DNA of 64,000 nt from Butyrivibrio sp. MC2013 (GCF_000424585.1 NZ_AUKE01000001.1:310001-374000), one strand, 5' to 3'; numbered from the stretch's first letter, positions 47,156 through 54,661 are shown. Notes: generated by a model not told the origin, from the sequence alone. Numbers and translations: made by a program.

Positions 47156-47430
47156 GTCTATTTTTGAATTATTATATTTAATATATTTTATTTAAATTAT
47201 TTCACTTAAATTTATTTATCTTTACTGTTCTGAATGCAGCAAGAAAGGGCATTACAGTCTTATTCAATATTTAAATATGTCCAAAACAAAACAAAAAATT
47301 TTTTGGCGTTTCCTCTAAGCTCAGGCTCATTGTGGGATGTTGTATATCATAGATTTTGCAGGTGTACCTATTGAAGGCCAGGGATCATCAGCCCCAAATA
47401 ATAGAGATAATGATCATAAGGAGAAATAGA

Positions 47431-47526
47431 TTGCCGAAAGGCAGCAAGAAGTATGTACTTAGATATAGGCAAAACAACAAAAAGAGACTAACCGAAATCA
47501 ATTTGGGCGAAATGGATTTCGGTTAG
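47431..47526 (+). CDS. Possible 31-residue basic peptide
   Basis: A TTG start at 47431 has AAGGAG 7 bp upstream and opens LPKGSKKYVLRYRQNNKK, ending at TAG 47524-47526 inside the hairpin at 47483-47531. The peptide is Lys/Arg-rich. It matches no family I know, uses a TTG start, and may be chance or a relic of a lost mobile element. Confidence 0.2.
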   Translation: MPKGSKKYVLRYRQNNKKRLTEINLGEMDFG

Positions 47527-47615
47527 TCTCTGCACTAGTCATAAATCAAGTTTATGACTGAATAATTCAACTCCGCTGAATCTATCTTTTTTTACAAGAT
47601 TAAGCGGAGTTGAAT
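47483..47615. repeat. Three consecutive hairpins downstream of ATPase copy 2
   Basis: (1) 47483-47531: AGAGACTAACCGAAATC pairs perfectly with GATTTCGGTTAGTCTCT. (2) 47537-47559: AGTCATAAA pairs with TTTATGACT. (3) 47565-47615: ATTCAACTCCGCTGAATCT pairs with AGATTAAGCGGAGTTGAAT, one mismatch. The third is the copy-2 half-site motif that recurs at 49069-49202. None has a terminator-like T-tract. Confidence 0.75.
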
Positions 47616-47646
47616 TTGTGGAATCAGTTTGCCACATCCCCTTGAC

Positions 47647-49065
47647 TCACACAAAAAGGTCATCCATTGTAACTACTGATTGAATGTTTCCGGAATAACT
47701 ATTATCGACAAGGCCATAACTAGTGATGATAGTAGGATATATGGCATATTTGGTTTTGCTGCTGAGCATCAAGTCGGATATCTTGTGCCTGATATCCCGG
47801 TCCACATCTCCGCTTATAGTATATTCGCTGGAAGAGTATTTCATCTCGCACAGATTGATAACCTGGTCATTTCTGACTATCAGTAGGTCAATCTGGGATC
47901 CGTGGATCCCGGCCTCCGGGTCAGCTTTGATATAACAGGAATTACTCTCCGTCTTTACCCCGGATATACCAAGCTTATTCTTGATCTGCATAATGTGTTC
48001 CAGGCATACACGCTCAAAAGCAAGCCCCTGCCAGGTATTGATCCTTGGGGTATTAATCTGACCGGACCAGAAATGCTCATCTGTCTGCCCATCTTCCATA
48101 AATTGATAATAGAATAGCGTGAAGTTATCTATAAGCTGATATACCGCATTTTTCTTTTTCATCCCAAAGGCGTTAAATTTTCTAATGAATCCACAGCTTT
48201 CCAATTCTTCCAGCTTCTTGGTCAGTTCACCGGAATTTGTCAGCTTCGTACTATATATTATTTCCTCTCTTGTCATACCAGCTTTTTTGCTGCCCAAGGC
48301 TTCGACTATCCTGATATATGCCTCAGGATGTCTGAATATAGAAGCATAGAGATATTTGAACTCATTTCTTAATGGCGCTTTTGGGGCAAATAATATCTTA
48401 TCTATATTCTGTGAGATGCTCAGTCCCTTTTCCAAAAAGGTCCAATAATACGGCACACCTCCAAAGATCATATAGAATTGCAGAATCTGATTTCTGGAAA
48501 AAGCAAAGCCATTATATCGAACGAATTCCTCACATTCCGCAAGAGAAAAAGCTGTTAATGCTATCTCCTCCGTAAGTCTGTGGTATAGCCCGCCCTTATT
48601 ATGTATGATATTAGAGAGCATCCAAGAGGTTGCTGAGGCGCATACTATCAATATGATATCTGTCCTTGCGGATGCCCAGCCATTCCAAAAGTTCTCCAAA
48701 GCAACCATCAGATCACTGTTCTGAGTATCCATCCAGGATAATTCATCTATGAAAATGATCTTCTTATTTTCTCTGGAAGCCCTGATCAGATCCTTCAAGT
48801 CCTCAAATGCCTCGAGCCAGTTCTTTCTGCTAGTGTCAGCGCTCCCTCCTGCATCCTTAATCGAAGCTTCAAAAGCAAATATCTGCTCCCTAAGACCTCC
48901 TGCTGATAATCCGGCATGCTGAAAGGTAAACCTGTAATTAAAAGCCTCTCTTATCAAATATGTCTTGCCAATCCTTCTGCGACCATACACTGCAATAAAA
49001 TGGGATCTATCATCGTTAACTGCAGCATTCAGCATTTTAATCTCGGCATTTCTTCCTATTATCAT
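47647..49065 (-). CDS. AAA ATPase with DUF234-like/nuclease-like C-terminus, copy 2
   Basis: A 472-residue soluble protein of the same family as copies 1 and 3 but clearly more diverged. Walker A YGRRRIGKTYLIR (near 27) and Walker B IIFIDELSWMD are intact, as are the winged-helix part (AGMTREEIIYSTKL) and the nuclease-like SQIDLLIVRNDQVINLCEMK. The ATG at 49065 has GCGGAG upstream; that site is part of the 19-bp half-site motif, so repressor binding there would also touch translation. An in-frame TTG at 49074 is less likely. The stop overlaps a TGAGTCAAGGGG phrase also found at 56.2 kb. Confidence 0.85.
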   Translation of the reverse strand: MIIGRNAEIKMLNAAVNDDRSHFIAVYGRRRIGKTYLIREAFNYRFTFQHAGLSAGGLREQIFAFEASIKDAGGSADTSRKNWLEAFEDLKDLIRASRENKKIIFIDELSWMDTQNSDLMVALENFWNGWASARTDIILIVCASATSWMLSNIIHNKGGLYHRLTEEIALTAFSLAECEEFVRYNGFAFSRNQILQFYMIFGGVPYYWTFLEKGLSISQNIDKILFAPKAPLRNEFKYLYASIFRHPEAYIRIVEALGSKKAGMTREEIIYSTKLTNSGELTKKLEELESCGFIRKFNAFGMKKKNAVYQLIDNFTLFYYQFMEDGQTDEHFWSGQINTPRINTWQGLAFERVCLEHIMQIKNKLGISGVKTESNSCYIKADPEAGIHGSQIDLLIVRNDQVINLCEMKYSSSEYTISGDVDRDIRHKISDLMLSSKTKYAIYPTIITSYGLVDNSYSGNIQSVVTMDDLFV

Positions 49066-49068
49066 ATT

Positions 49069-49202
49069 ATTCAACTCCGCTTAATCTCGATTAAAATATC
49101 ACTTTAAGCAAATTTTACACCTAAACAACGGCATCAGCAACCTCATAAGCAAATTCAACTCCGCTTAATCTGCCTTTTTGACAAGATTAAGCGGAGTTGA
49201 AT
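49069..49202 (-). promoter_or_regulatory. Promoter and operator-like repeats, ATPase copy 2
   Basis: Half-site ATTCAACTCCGCTTAATCT occurs at 49153-49171, its exact complement at 49184-49202 (12-bp spacer), and again at 49069-49087 over the ribosome-binding site of copy 2. Between them on the minus strand lie -35 TTGCTG (49140-49135) and -10 TAAAAT (49117-49112) with a 17-bp spacer. Confidence 0.65.
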
Positions 49203-49213
49203 ATAGTAAGATC
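49181..49213. repeat. Direct repeat flanking the 831-residue surface-protein gene (left)
   Basis: ACAAGATTAAGCGGAGTTGA continuing ATATAGTAAGATC matches 51891-51922 (ACAAGCTCAAGCGGAGTTGA continuing ATATCGTAAGATT) in the same orientation, with three mismatches in the first 30. The pair brackets the gene at 49221-51716. Confidence 0.7.
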
Positions 49214-49220
49214 TATTGAC

Positions 49221-51716
49221 TCATTGCACATACAGGGTGATGGTTGCGCCATCCTTTGAAGGAATCAGGGGTTCGTATACATCGCACATCTTCTTGCCTT
49301 TTGCGTCATAACTGTAATCAGGTAACATCTGTCTACCTTCTTCATCGCGATAGACTATAGCATGAAAGAGCTGGTCTAGTTTCGCCTGATCTACGTCGTA
49401 GTACAGATATGTATCAAAAGGGGCAAAGGCTTTGGTGTATTTCTGGCCGTTATATTCAATGGTCTTACCATTCGGATTGATGACCAGCTTGAACCTGGTT
49501 GGTTTGAAGACAGGCCTCAAATCCAGGTCCATTATGTTTCCTGCTTTAATCTGGGTTACATATCCGGATTTATTTCTTTTTAGATATTTTCCCTCGTATT
49601 CTGATGTTGGCTCCCAGCCGCAGAATGTATAGTTAGGCAGCGACAGGGTGGGCAATTTGATAGTTTTATTGCATGCATAGTATCCACTGTCATCATAATC
49701 CGGTAGGTACTCTGTCAGATCCAGACTATCATAGAGCTTATTATTGCCGCATAGCAGAGTAGCCTTGGAATTATATGTAACACCATAATTACAGACATCC
49801 CATATACAATAGAGGGTTACTGAACCGGTCCTGCCGCCAAAGTACTCTTCATCTACAGCCTCATAACCATGTTTCGCTTTTGGATTAGTAGAGAAGAAGC
49901 GCATTTCATAGCCTCTTCTGCTAAATGCCTCTGGCAGCTCAACCATATATTCTATATAATCCAGAGCAAACGCAGTGGAGCCATCTATTGTATATAATCC
50001 AAAGAGCATCTTTTTCTTATATTGATAGCCATCGCAGCAAACGCCTTTGGCATTTGGATCTATATAAATTTTATAAACCTTAGGCATATACACTGCATAG
50101 AGATTGATGTCCATCTTGCAGCCGGCCTTTATGGAAGTGACTAGCCTTATTTTCTCATCGCCTGCTTTGACTGTTTTATATCCCAGGTATTCGGAGTCTT
50201 CGTCGGTTGCCCATCCCAGGAATTTATAGCCTTTTTTGCTAGCCTTGGGCAGGGTGACTTTCTTCTTGCCGCTGAATCTGGTAACAGCCTTGGTCAATGA
50301 TCCGCCATCCGAAAAATAGCTTATCCTGTATATGTTCTTGGTCTTTTTGGTGACAGGATACAAGGTGAGATCGCTTTCACCTGTATAAAATCTCTTATAG
50401 CTCTTGGTGAGATTAAAATCTGCCTTGCCGCCCGGAGTCTTGGAAAAGCCTACCACCTCGGTATCGCATCCAAGCTGCTGGCTGATATAGTCTGCCGCAG
50501 CTGCGAAATTTATAGAATCAGTATAAAAATAGTAATTGTCCTCACCAAAGTTCGCAGGCTGCTCTAGCATAGTTCCATCTGCCTTAGCAAAATAGATACA
50601 AAAATCATTTTTGGTAAACTGTGCGTACAATGTAAGGGTGCCATAAAAGGGATATTCCGCATCAGGAGTCAGTGTGAGCAGCTCCCTATCATACCCTTGT
50701 TCTGCAAATTCGGAATCTGTATTATCGTAATAAGGCACCCATTCAGAAAAGTGGTATCCTTTCTTAGTGGGCTTAGGGAGCTTAATAGTTTCACCGGTTT
50801 TATATGTTGCAGGTGCGCTTTTTACCTTTCCGCCATTTAGTATATATTTGATCTTGTAGGTAATAGGAGAATATACAGCGTAGAGCTCTACCATATCGTT
50901 TTGCTTGCTTGTAAGATTCTTGATCTTATCTGTAGGCTTATAAGTTACTTCCTGACCGTTTACTGTGCCCTTCCACGCAGTGAGACGATAGCCATTGGGA
51001 GCGTCTGTGTATTTGGACAGATCAATAATCTCGTCGTACGCGACATACAGCATATCTCCACCTTCGCCATGCAGATCTAGATTATATTCAATAGGTGTCC
51101 ACATAGCGTACAATTCCAGCTTATTGCAGACCCCCTTATTCATTTTGGCATGATCGGCCCACATTTCATATATACTATGTGCTTCAATCCAGTTATCTTC
51201 GTCTTCATATCCATATATGAGGCCCTTGCTGCTCTTCCAGCCCGAGAATATATAGCCCTTTCTGGTGAAAATGTCGCTAAAATAATCTAAACTATCATCC
51301 TTCGAGATCACAAGCTTCTTTGTAGCATCTTTTTTCTTTGGTCCAGCGTGGAAGATCACTGTAAGTCCGGCTGCGGGATAAGGATAAACATCATCTTCTT
51401 CATCCTCTTCACCTTCAGAGCCTTCTTCATTTTCTGTCTCTTCTTCGGTTTCCGTACCCTCTTCGCTGCCTGCAGCTATATCGTTATCTGATACAGTGGC
51501 TGACTCATCAAGCTCCTCAGACAATTCATTATCCGAAACAGTAGCAGACCAAGCCGCATCTGTGGACAATTCATTATCAGAGACAGTTTGGATAGCATCA
51601 TACTCATTAGAAATTATTGCAAAAGGCGCTTGGGCCAGACAGCTGATCGCTGATGACGCGCCAATGACAAGTGACAGACAGATAGCACCGACACTTTTTA
51701 ATAGATATTTTTTCAT
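49221..51716 (-). CDS. Secreted InlB-repeat surface protein with TVSDN repeats
   Basis: An 831-residue protein. The signal peptide covers about residues 1-29 (LSLVIGASSAISCLAQA). Residues 45-80 contain three TVSDNEL/TVSDNDI repeats, followed by an acidic Glu/Thr stretch. About ten InlB/Listeria-Bacteroides-type repeats follow (RKGYIFSGWKSSKG, KKGYHFSEWVPY, KKGYKFLGWATDED and relatives), each with a conserved W/F and G. The C-terminus (DGATITLYVQ) is short with no sorting signal. GGGGGG lies 4 bp before the ATG. A promoter (51808-51837) and a dispersed repeat lie upstream. The last 414 bp are duplicated in inverted orientation at 55767-56180. Likely surface adhesin. Confidence 0.88.
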   Translation of the reverse strand: MKKYLLKSVGAICLSLVIGASSAISCLAQAPFAIISNEYDAIQTVSDNELSTDAAWSATVSDNELSEELDESATVSDNDIAAGSEEGTETEEETENEEGSEGEEDEEDDVYPYPAAGLTVIFHAGPKKKDATKKLVISKDDSLDYFSDIFTRKGYIFSGWKSSKGLIYGYEDEDNWIEAHSIYEMWADHAKMNKGVCNKLELYAMWTPIEYNLDLHGEGGDMLYVAYDEIIDLSKYTDAPNGYRLTAWKGTVNGQEVTYKPTDKIKNLTSKQNDMVELYAVYSPITYKIKYILNGGKVKSAPATYKTGETIKLPKPTKKGYHFSEWVPYYDNTDSEFAEQGYDRELLTLTPDAEYPFYGTLTLYAQFTKNDFCIYFAKADGTMLEQPANFGEDNYYFYTDSINFAAAADYISQQLGCDTEVVGFSKTPGGKADFNLTKSYKRFYTGESDLTLYPVTKKTKNIYRISYFSDGGSLTKAVTRFSGKKKVTLPKASKKGYKFLGWATDEDSEYLGYKTVKAGDEKIRLVTSIKAGCKMDINLYAVYMPKVYKIYIDPNAKGVCCDGYQYKKKMLFGLYTIDGSTAFALDYIEYMVELPEAFSRRGYEMRFFSTNPKAKHGYEAVDEEYFGGRTGSVTLYCIWDVCNYGVTYNSKATLLCGNNKLYDSLDLTEYLPDYDDSGYYACNKTIKLPTLSLPNYTFCGWEPTSEYEGKYLKRNKSGYVTQIKAGNIMDLDLRPVFKPTRFKLVINPNGKTIEYNGQKYTKAFAPFDTYLYYDVDQAKLDQLFHAIVYRDEEGRQMLPDYSYDAKGKKMCDVYEPLIPSKDGATITLYVQ
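49224..49637 (-). repeat. 414-bp inverted duplication, copy in the intact gene
   Basis: The 3' 414 bp of the surface-protein gene has a collinear copy of the same length, without gaps, on the opposite strand at 55767-56180. The first about 290 bp (in gene order) look identical; the last about 100 bp differ at many positions. Confidence 0.85.
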
Positions 51717-51739
51717 ACTTCCCCCCTGTTAAATGATTA

Positions 51740-51800
51740 GTCAGAATACACGGATGTATTTCGACACGCTTTGAAGTGCAGGGATGCACTTGAGTGTCGC
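51740..51800. repeat. Dispersed double-hairpin repeat, copy C
   Basis: GTCAGAATACACGGATGTAT, then TTCGACACGCTTTGAAGTGC, then AGGGATGCACTTGAGTGTCG: two hairpins and CGACAC borders as in copies A and B. It lies between the -10 (51808) and the surface-protein start (51716), so it is transcribed in the 5' leader. Confidence 0.7.
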
Positions 51801-51807
51801 AAATACT

Positions 51808-51837
51808 AGTATATCCCTCATTTCATGCAGGGGTCAA
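51808..51837 (-). promoter_or_regulatory. Sigma-A type promoter of the 831-residue surface protein
   Basis: On the minus strand -35 TTGACC (51837-51832), an 18-bp spacer and -10 TATACT (51813-51808). The initiation site would fall near 51801, giving a leader of about 85 bp that contains repeat copy C. The rest of 51838-51944 holds only the direct repeat at 51891. Confidence 0.65.
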
Positions 51838-51890
51838 TGAGTCAAAACTAAACGTCCCTGGCGGATCTTGGTTTTATCCTATCATTTTTA

Positions 51891-51922
51891 ACAAGCTCAA
51901 GCGGAGTTGAATATCGTAAGAT
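51891..51922. repeat. Direct repeat flanking the 831-residue surface-protein gene (right)
   Basis: Right-hand member of the pair described at 49181-49213. It contains the half-site motif of ATPase copy 2 (AAGCGGAGTTGAAT). Confidence 0.7.
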
Positions 51923-51944
51923 TCGCCGGATCATACACAATGTA

Positions 51945-51973
51945 TTGACAACGAATACACAGAGAATTACAAT
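51945..51973 (+). promoter_or_regulatory. Sigma-A type promoter of the RelB/DinJ-like antitoxin gene
   Basis: TTGACA (51945-51950), a 17-bp spacer and TACAAT (51968-51973), 44 bp before the antitoxin start. Confidence 0.75.
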
Positions 51974-52016
51974 GATAACAGAAGAATAACTTTAGTGTTT
52001 TAAGGAGGCATGCTCT

Positions 52017-52268
52017 ATGGCACAGATAAGTATGAGAATAGACGATAATGTTAAAAGAAAAGCTGAAATTGCGTGCGAGGCACTGGGAATGAACATGACA
52101 ACCGCCATCAATCTGTATCTTGTAAAGTTAGGTAATGAAATGAGAATCCCATTTGAGGTATCAGTTGATCCATTTTATAATCCAGTAAATCAGAGTGTTC
52201 TTGAAAAATCCATACAACAACTCAATGCAGGCAAAGGAAAACAACACGACATTATAGAGGTGGACTAA
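52017..52268 (+). CDS. RelB/DinJ-family antitoxin
   Basis: An 83-residue antitoxin. The N-terminal half (ISMRIDDNVKRKAEIACEAL, then GMNMTTAINLYLVKL) is a ribbon-helix-helix DNA-binding domain. The acidic tail (AGKGKQHDIIEVD) would neutralise the toxin. TAAGGAGG is 9 bp upstream of the ATG. The toxin gene starts 4 bp after its stop but is truncated, so the antitoxin is orphaned here. Such proteins also repress their own promoter. Confidence 0.9.
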   Translation: MAQISMRIDDNVKRKAEIACEALGMNMTTAINLYLVKLGNEMRIPFEVSVDPFYNPVNQSVLEKSIQQLNAGKGKQHDIIEVD

Positions 52269-52271
52269 TAA

Positions 52272-52421
52272 ATGAATAAAACATGGTCTGATATTGCCTG
52301 GGAGGATTATTTATATTGGCAAACAATTGTCCATCATGCTCAGCATAAGAGTCTTACCAAACCTACGAGGCCTTGTGAACAGGCTGACAGCATTATCCGT
52401 ATCATGAACCAGCTCATATAG
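52272..52421 (+). pseudogene. YoeB/Txe-like toxin, truncated after about 18 residues
   Basis: The frame starts MNKTWSDIAWEDYLYWQT, the N-terminus of YoeB/Txe ribosome-dependent mRNA interferases. After codon 18 it continues with unrelated residues (IVHHAQHKSLTKPTRPC) that are antisense to the AAA-like fragment, and stops at 52421. The catalytic C-terminal residues are missing. The breakpoint lies near 52325. Confidence 0.8.
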
Positions 52422-52487
52422 CATCTCGGTTTTATCTACATAGTAATTACCATGCTCCCTGATATCTCTAAAATCTGATTTGCCAAC
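52326..52487 (-). pseudogene. N-terminal fragment of an AAA-ATPase-like (DUF1703-associated) protein
   Basis: On the minus strand VGKSDFRDIREHGNYYVDKT, then EMLYELVHDTDNAVSLFTRP and RRFGKTLMLSMMDN, the start of the AAA-ATPase-like family with a C-terminal PD-(D/E)xK domain. The Walker A (RPRRFGKT) is present but the gene ends at the YoeB junction. It is joined in frame to abiEii sequence. Confidence 0.75.
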
Positions 52488-52745
52488 ATCAACCTCTTCC
52501 TTCAGATAGTAAATATCAAACACATCTTTATATCTTGTGGAGCGGCTTCCGAATCTCACAAGTGATTTCAGTTTTTCAGTAATCATCTGATGTCTGGAAT
52601 TAATCAAAAGGCTTACAGCGTCATCCTGGAATCCCACGTCAAAAGCATATTCTTCCTGTTCAAGCGTAAGGTCAGCATGAACACCTATATCCATCTTCAG
52701 AGAAAGCATTGTTCCCTCAACATCTTCGACAGTTAGTGTAATCCT
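52488..52745 (-). pseudogene. AbiEii-like toxin, C-terminal half
   Basis: On the minus strand RITLTVEDVEGTMLSLKMDI, then GVHADLTLEQEEYAFDVGFQ and STRYKDVFDIYYL: the middle and C-terminal part of AbiEii nucleotidyltransferases, including the conserved EKL segment and the STRYKDVFD helix. The N-terminal half is at 54719-55060 on the same strand. Together they form one gene split by about 1.97 kb that carries ATPase copy 3. Confidence 0.8.
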
Positions 52746-52949
52746 CTCAAAAAAGCACTATTTTTAAGAATAGTATCTTTTTTATTTATGAACTAATAGA
52801 GATATATATGATAATAAATATAATATTATAATCAATTCTGTATGAAAAAAGCTTTCAAATCTAGTGGAGGTAATTACAAATACAAAAGCAGTCGTACGCG
52901 GGAAACTGCCTTGTATAGTGTCAAGAATATATAGTCGAAAGAAAGTAAA
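52746..52949. other. Left flank of the inserted ATPase segment
   Basis: Right at the abiEii break is a hairpin ACTATT-TTTAAG-AATAGT (52757-52774) between an A-tract (52749-52754) and a T-tract (52777-52783), a terminator-like bidirectional structure. The rest to 52949 shows no gene; a GTGGAGGTAATTACAAATAC stretch near 52863 has an SD-like element but no recognisable product. Confidence 0.5.
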
Positions 52950-53073
52950 ATTTCCAAATCGCATTATTATTATGACATTTGGAAAATATAAACTTGACAG
53001 GCGGGACACGCTTTTTTACAATTTATGTATGATTTATTTCCAAATGTACTTAATAATCTTATGTTTTGGAAAA
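52950..53073 (+). promoter_or_regulatory. Promoter with two inverted-repeat operators, ATPase copy 3
   Basis: Half-sites ATTTCCAAAT (52950-52959) and ATTTGGAAAA (52977-52986) with a 17-bp spacer; promoter TTGACA (52994-52999), 17 bp, TACAAT (53017-53022); then ATTTCCAAAT (53036-53045) and TTTTGGAAAA (53064-53073) with an 18-bp spacer. The distance from the -10 to the third half-site is 13 bp, exactly as in copy 1. Confidence 0.8.
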
Positions 53074-53090
53074 AATGAGGTTTAAGCTGA

Positions 53091-54530
53091 ATGATAGGAC
53101 GAATCGAAGAGAAAAGACAATTGCGACAACTGTTAACCGCAGATGAGGCGCAATTTGTTGCAGTTTTCGGTAGACGAAGAATTGGAAAGACGTTTCTTAT
53201 AAGAGAGAGTTTTGATTATAAGTTTACTTTTCAACATACTGGTCTCAGTAATAATTCAATAAAGAAAAATATGAGGAAAAAGACTCAGTTGGAAGCTTTT
53301 TCAAAATCGTTGAAAGATGCGGGTTTTTCTACTGATAGGACATTAAACTCATGGTATGATGCATTTGATTGCCTAAAAGAACTTATCAAGCAGTCTAAAG
53401 ATACTAAGAAGGTAATATTTATTGACGAGTTATCTTGGATGGATACTAAAGGGAGTGAATTAATCTCTGCACTTGAGCACTTCTGGAATGGATGGGTAAC
53501 TGCCCGCCCAGAAAAGGATGTTATTCTGGTGGTATGCGCTTCTGCAACGTATTGGATGATGGACAACATTGTTAATTCAAAAGGTGGTTTACACAATAGA
53601 CTAACTGGACAAATAAAGCTAAAACCATTTACTTTGGCAGAATGCGAAGAGTATTTAAAAACGAAAAAGATATCTTTTAACCGACATCAGATTATTCAAT
53701 GTTACATGATTCTTGGTGGCGTACCTTATTATTGGAGCCTGCTTAGTAAAGGAAAGAGCCTTTCGCAAAATATAGATGAGCTCTTTTTCAAAGAAGGAGC
53801 TTCATTACAGGACGAATATGACAACCTTTACAAGGCCCTTTTTAATAAACCAGATCAATATATTAAAATAATTGAGGCCCTTTGCAGCGTCAATAAAGGA
53901 ATTACAAGGGAAGAAATTTGTAAAAAGACTAAGATTCCAAGTTCCGGAGATCTTACTAAAAAACTAAAGGAACTTGAAAATTGTGGTTTCATAAGAAAAT
54001 ATGTGCCATTTGGTGCAGAGAGTAAAAATGCGTTATATCAGCTTATTGATGGTTATACACTTTTTTATAATAGATTTTTAAGAGATAATGCATACGATGA
54101 TAATTTTTGGAAGAACGCAACTAACTCCGGGCAAATAAATGCATGGACGGGAATCGCATTTGAAAGAGTCTGTCTTGAACATGTTTCCCAAATAAAAAAA
54201 GCATTAGGAATTTCAGGAGTTCAGACCAATGTAAATTCATGGAAATGTGAGGCAAATCCTGATAAAGGATTGTTGGGGTCTCAGATAGATCTTTTAATCA
54301 TTAGAAAAGATCAAGTCATCAACGTATGTGAGATGAAGTATTCTGAGTCAGATTATGTGCCTGACCTGGCGTTTGATAAAGCTATGCGAAGGAAAATTGC
54401 AGATTTACAGCAGGCAACAAAAACAAAGTTTGCCATTCATTCTACATTGGTAACGACTTATGATGTGGAAGAAAATTCATATTATGGAAATATCCAATCC
54501 ATTGTAACGGGTGAAGATTTATTCAGATGA
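53091..54530 (+). CDS. AAA ATPase with DUF234-like/nuclease-like C-terminus, copy 3
   Basis: A 479-residue protein nearly colinear with copy 1. Walker A FGRRRIGKTFLIR and Walker B VIFIDELSWMD are intact. The winged helix is GITREEICKKTKI. The C-terminal nuclease-like core is SQIDLLIIRKDQVINVCEMK. The ATG at 53091 is the only start consistent with copy 1; a weak GAGG lies 15 bp upstream. It has its own promoter with paired operators and a clean terminator, so it is a self-contained transcription unit. It lies inside a split abiEii gene, in the opposite orientation. The family's activity is not known; an ATPase-controlled nuclease or regulator is inferred. Confidence 0.88.
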   Translation: MIGRIEEKRQLRQLLTADEAQFVAVFGRRRIGKTFLIRESFDYKFTFQHTGLSNNSIKKNMRKKTQLEAFSKSLKDAGFSTDRTLNSWYDAFDCLKELIKQSKDTKKVIFIDELSWMDTKGSELISALEHFWNGWVTARPEKDVILVVCASATYWMMDNIVNSKGGLHNRLTGQIKLKPFTLAECEEYLKTKKISFNRHQIIQCYMILGGVPYYWSLLSKGKSLSQNIDELFFKEGASLQDEYDNLYKALFNKPDQYIKIIEALCSVNKGITREEICKKTKIPSSGDLTKKLKELENCGFIRKYVPFGAESKNALYQLIDGYTLFYNRFLRDNAYDDNFWKNATNSGQINAWTGIAFERVCLEHVSQIKKALGISGVQTNVNSWKCEANPDKGLLGSQIDLLIIRKDQVINVCEMKYSESDYVPDLAFDKAMRRKIADLQQATKTKFAIHSTLVTTYDVEENSYYGNIQSIVTGEDLFR

Positions 54531-54540
54531 TGCATAAAGA

Positions 54541-54575
54541 AAAGAGACGGGTTTACAAAATCCGTCTCTTTACAT
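54541..54575 (+). terminator. Terminator of ATPase copy 3
   Basis: AAAGAGACGG pairs with CCGTCTCTTT and is followed by ACATTTTT. It begins 11 bp after the stop. Confidence 0.85.
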
Positions 54576-54661
54576 TTTTAATTTCGTTTGCAGAAATATT
54601 TTTTATGCACGTTTTCAGGAACTTTTAAAAAAATTTTTTCCAGTTTCTTTTCGTCTTTTAG

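Noticed and set aside
52864-53085. 73-codon plus-strand frame upstream of ATPase copy 3
   Set aside because: It runs through the promoter and all four half-sites of copy 3, and its sequence matches no known protein.
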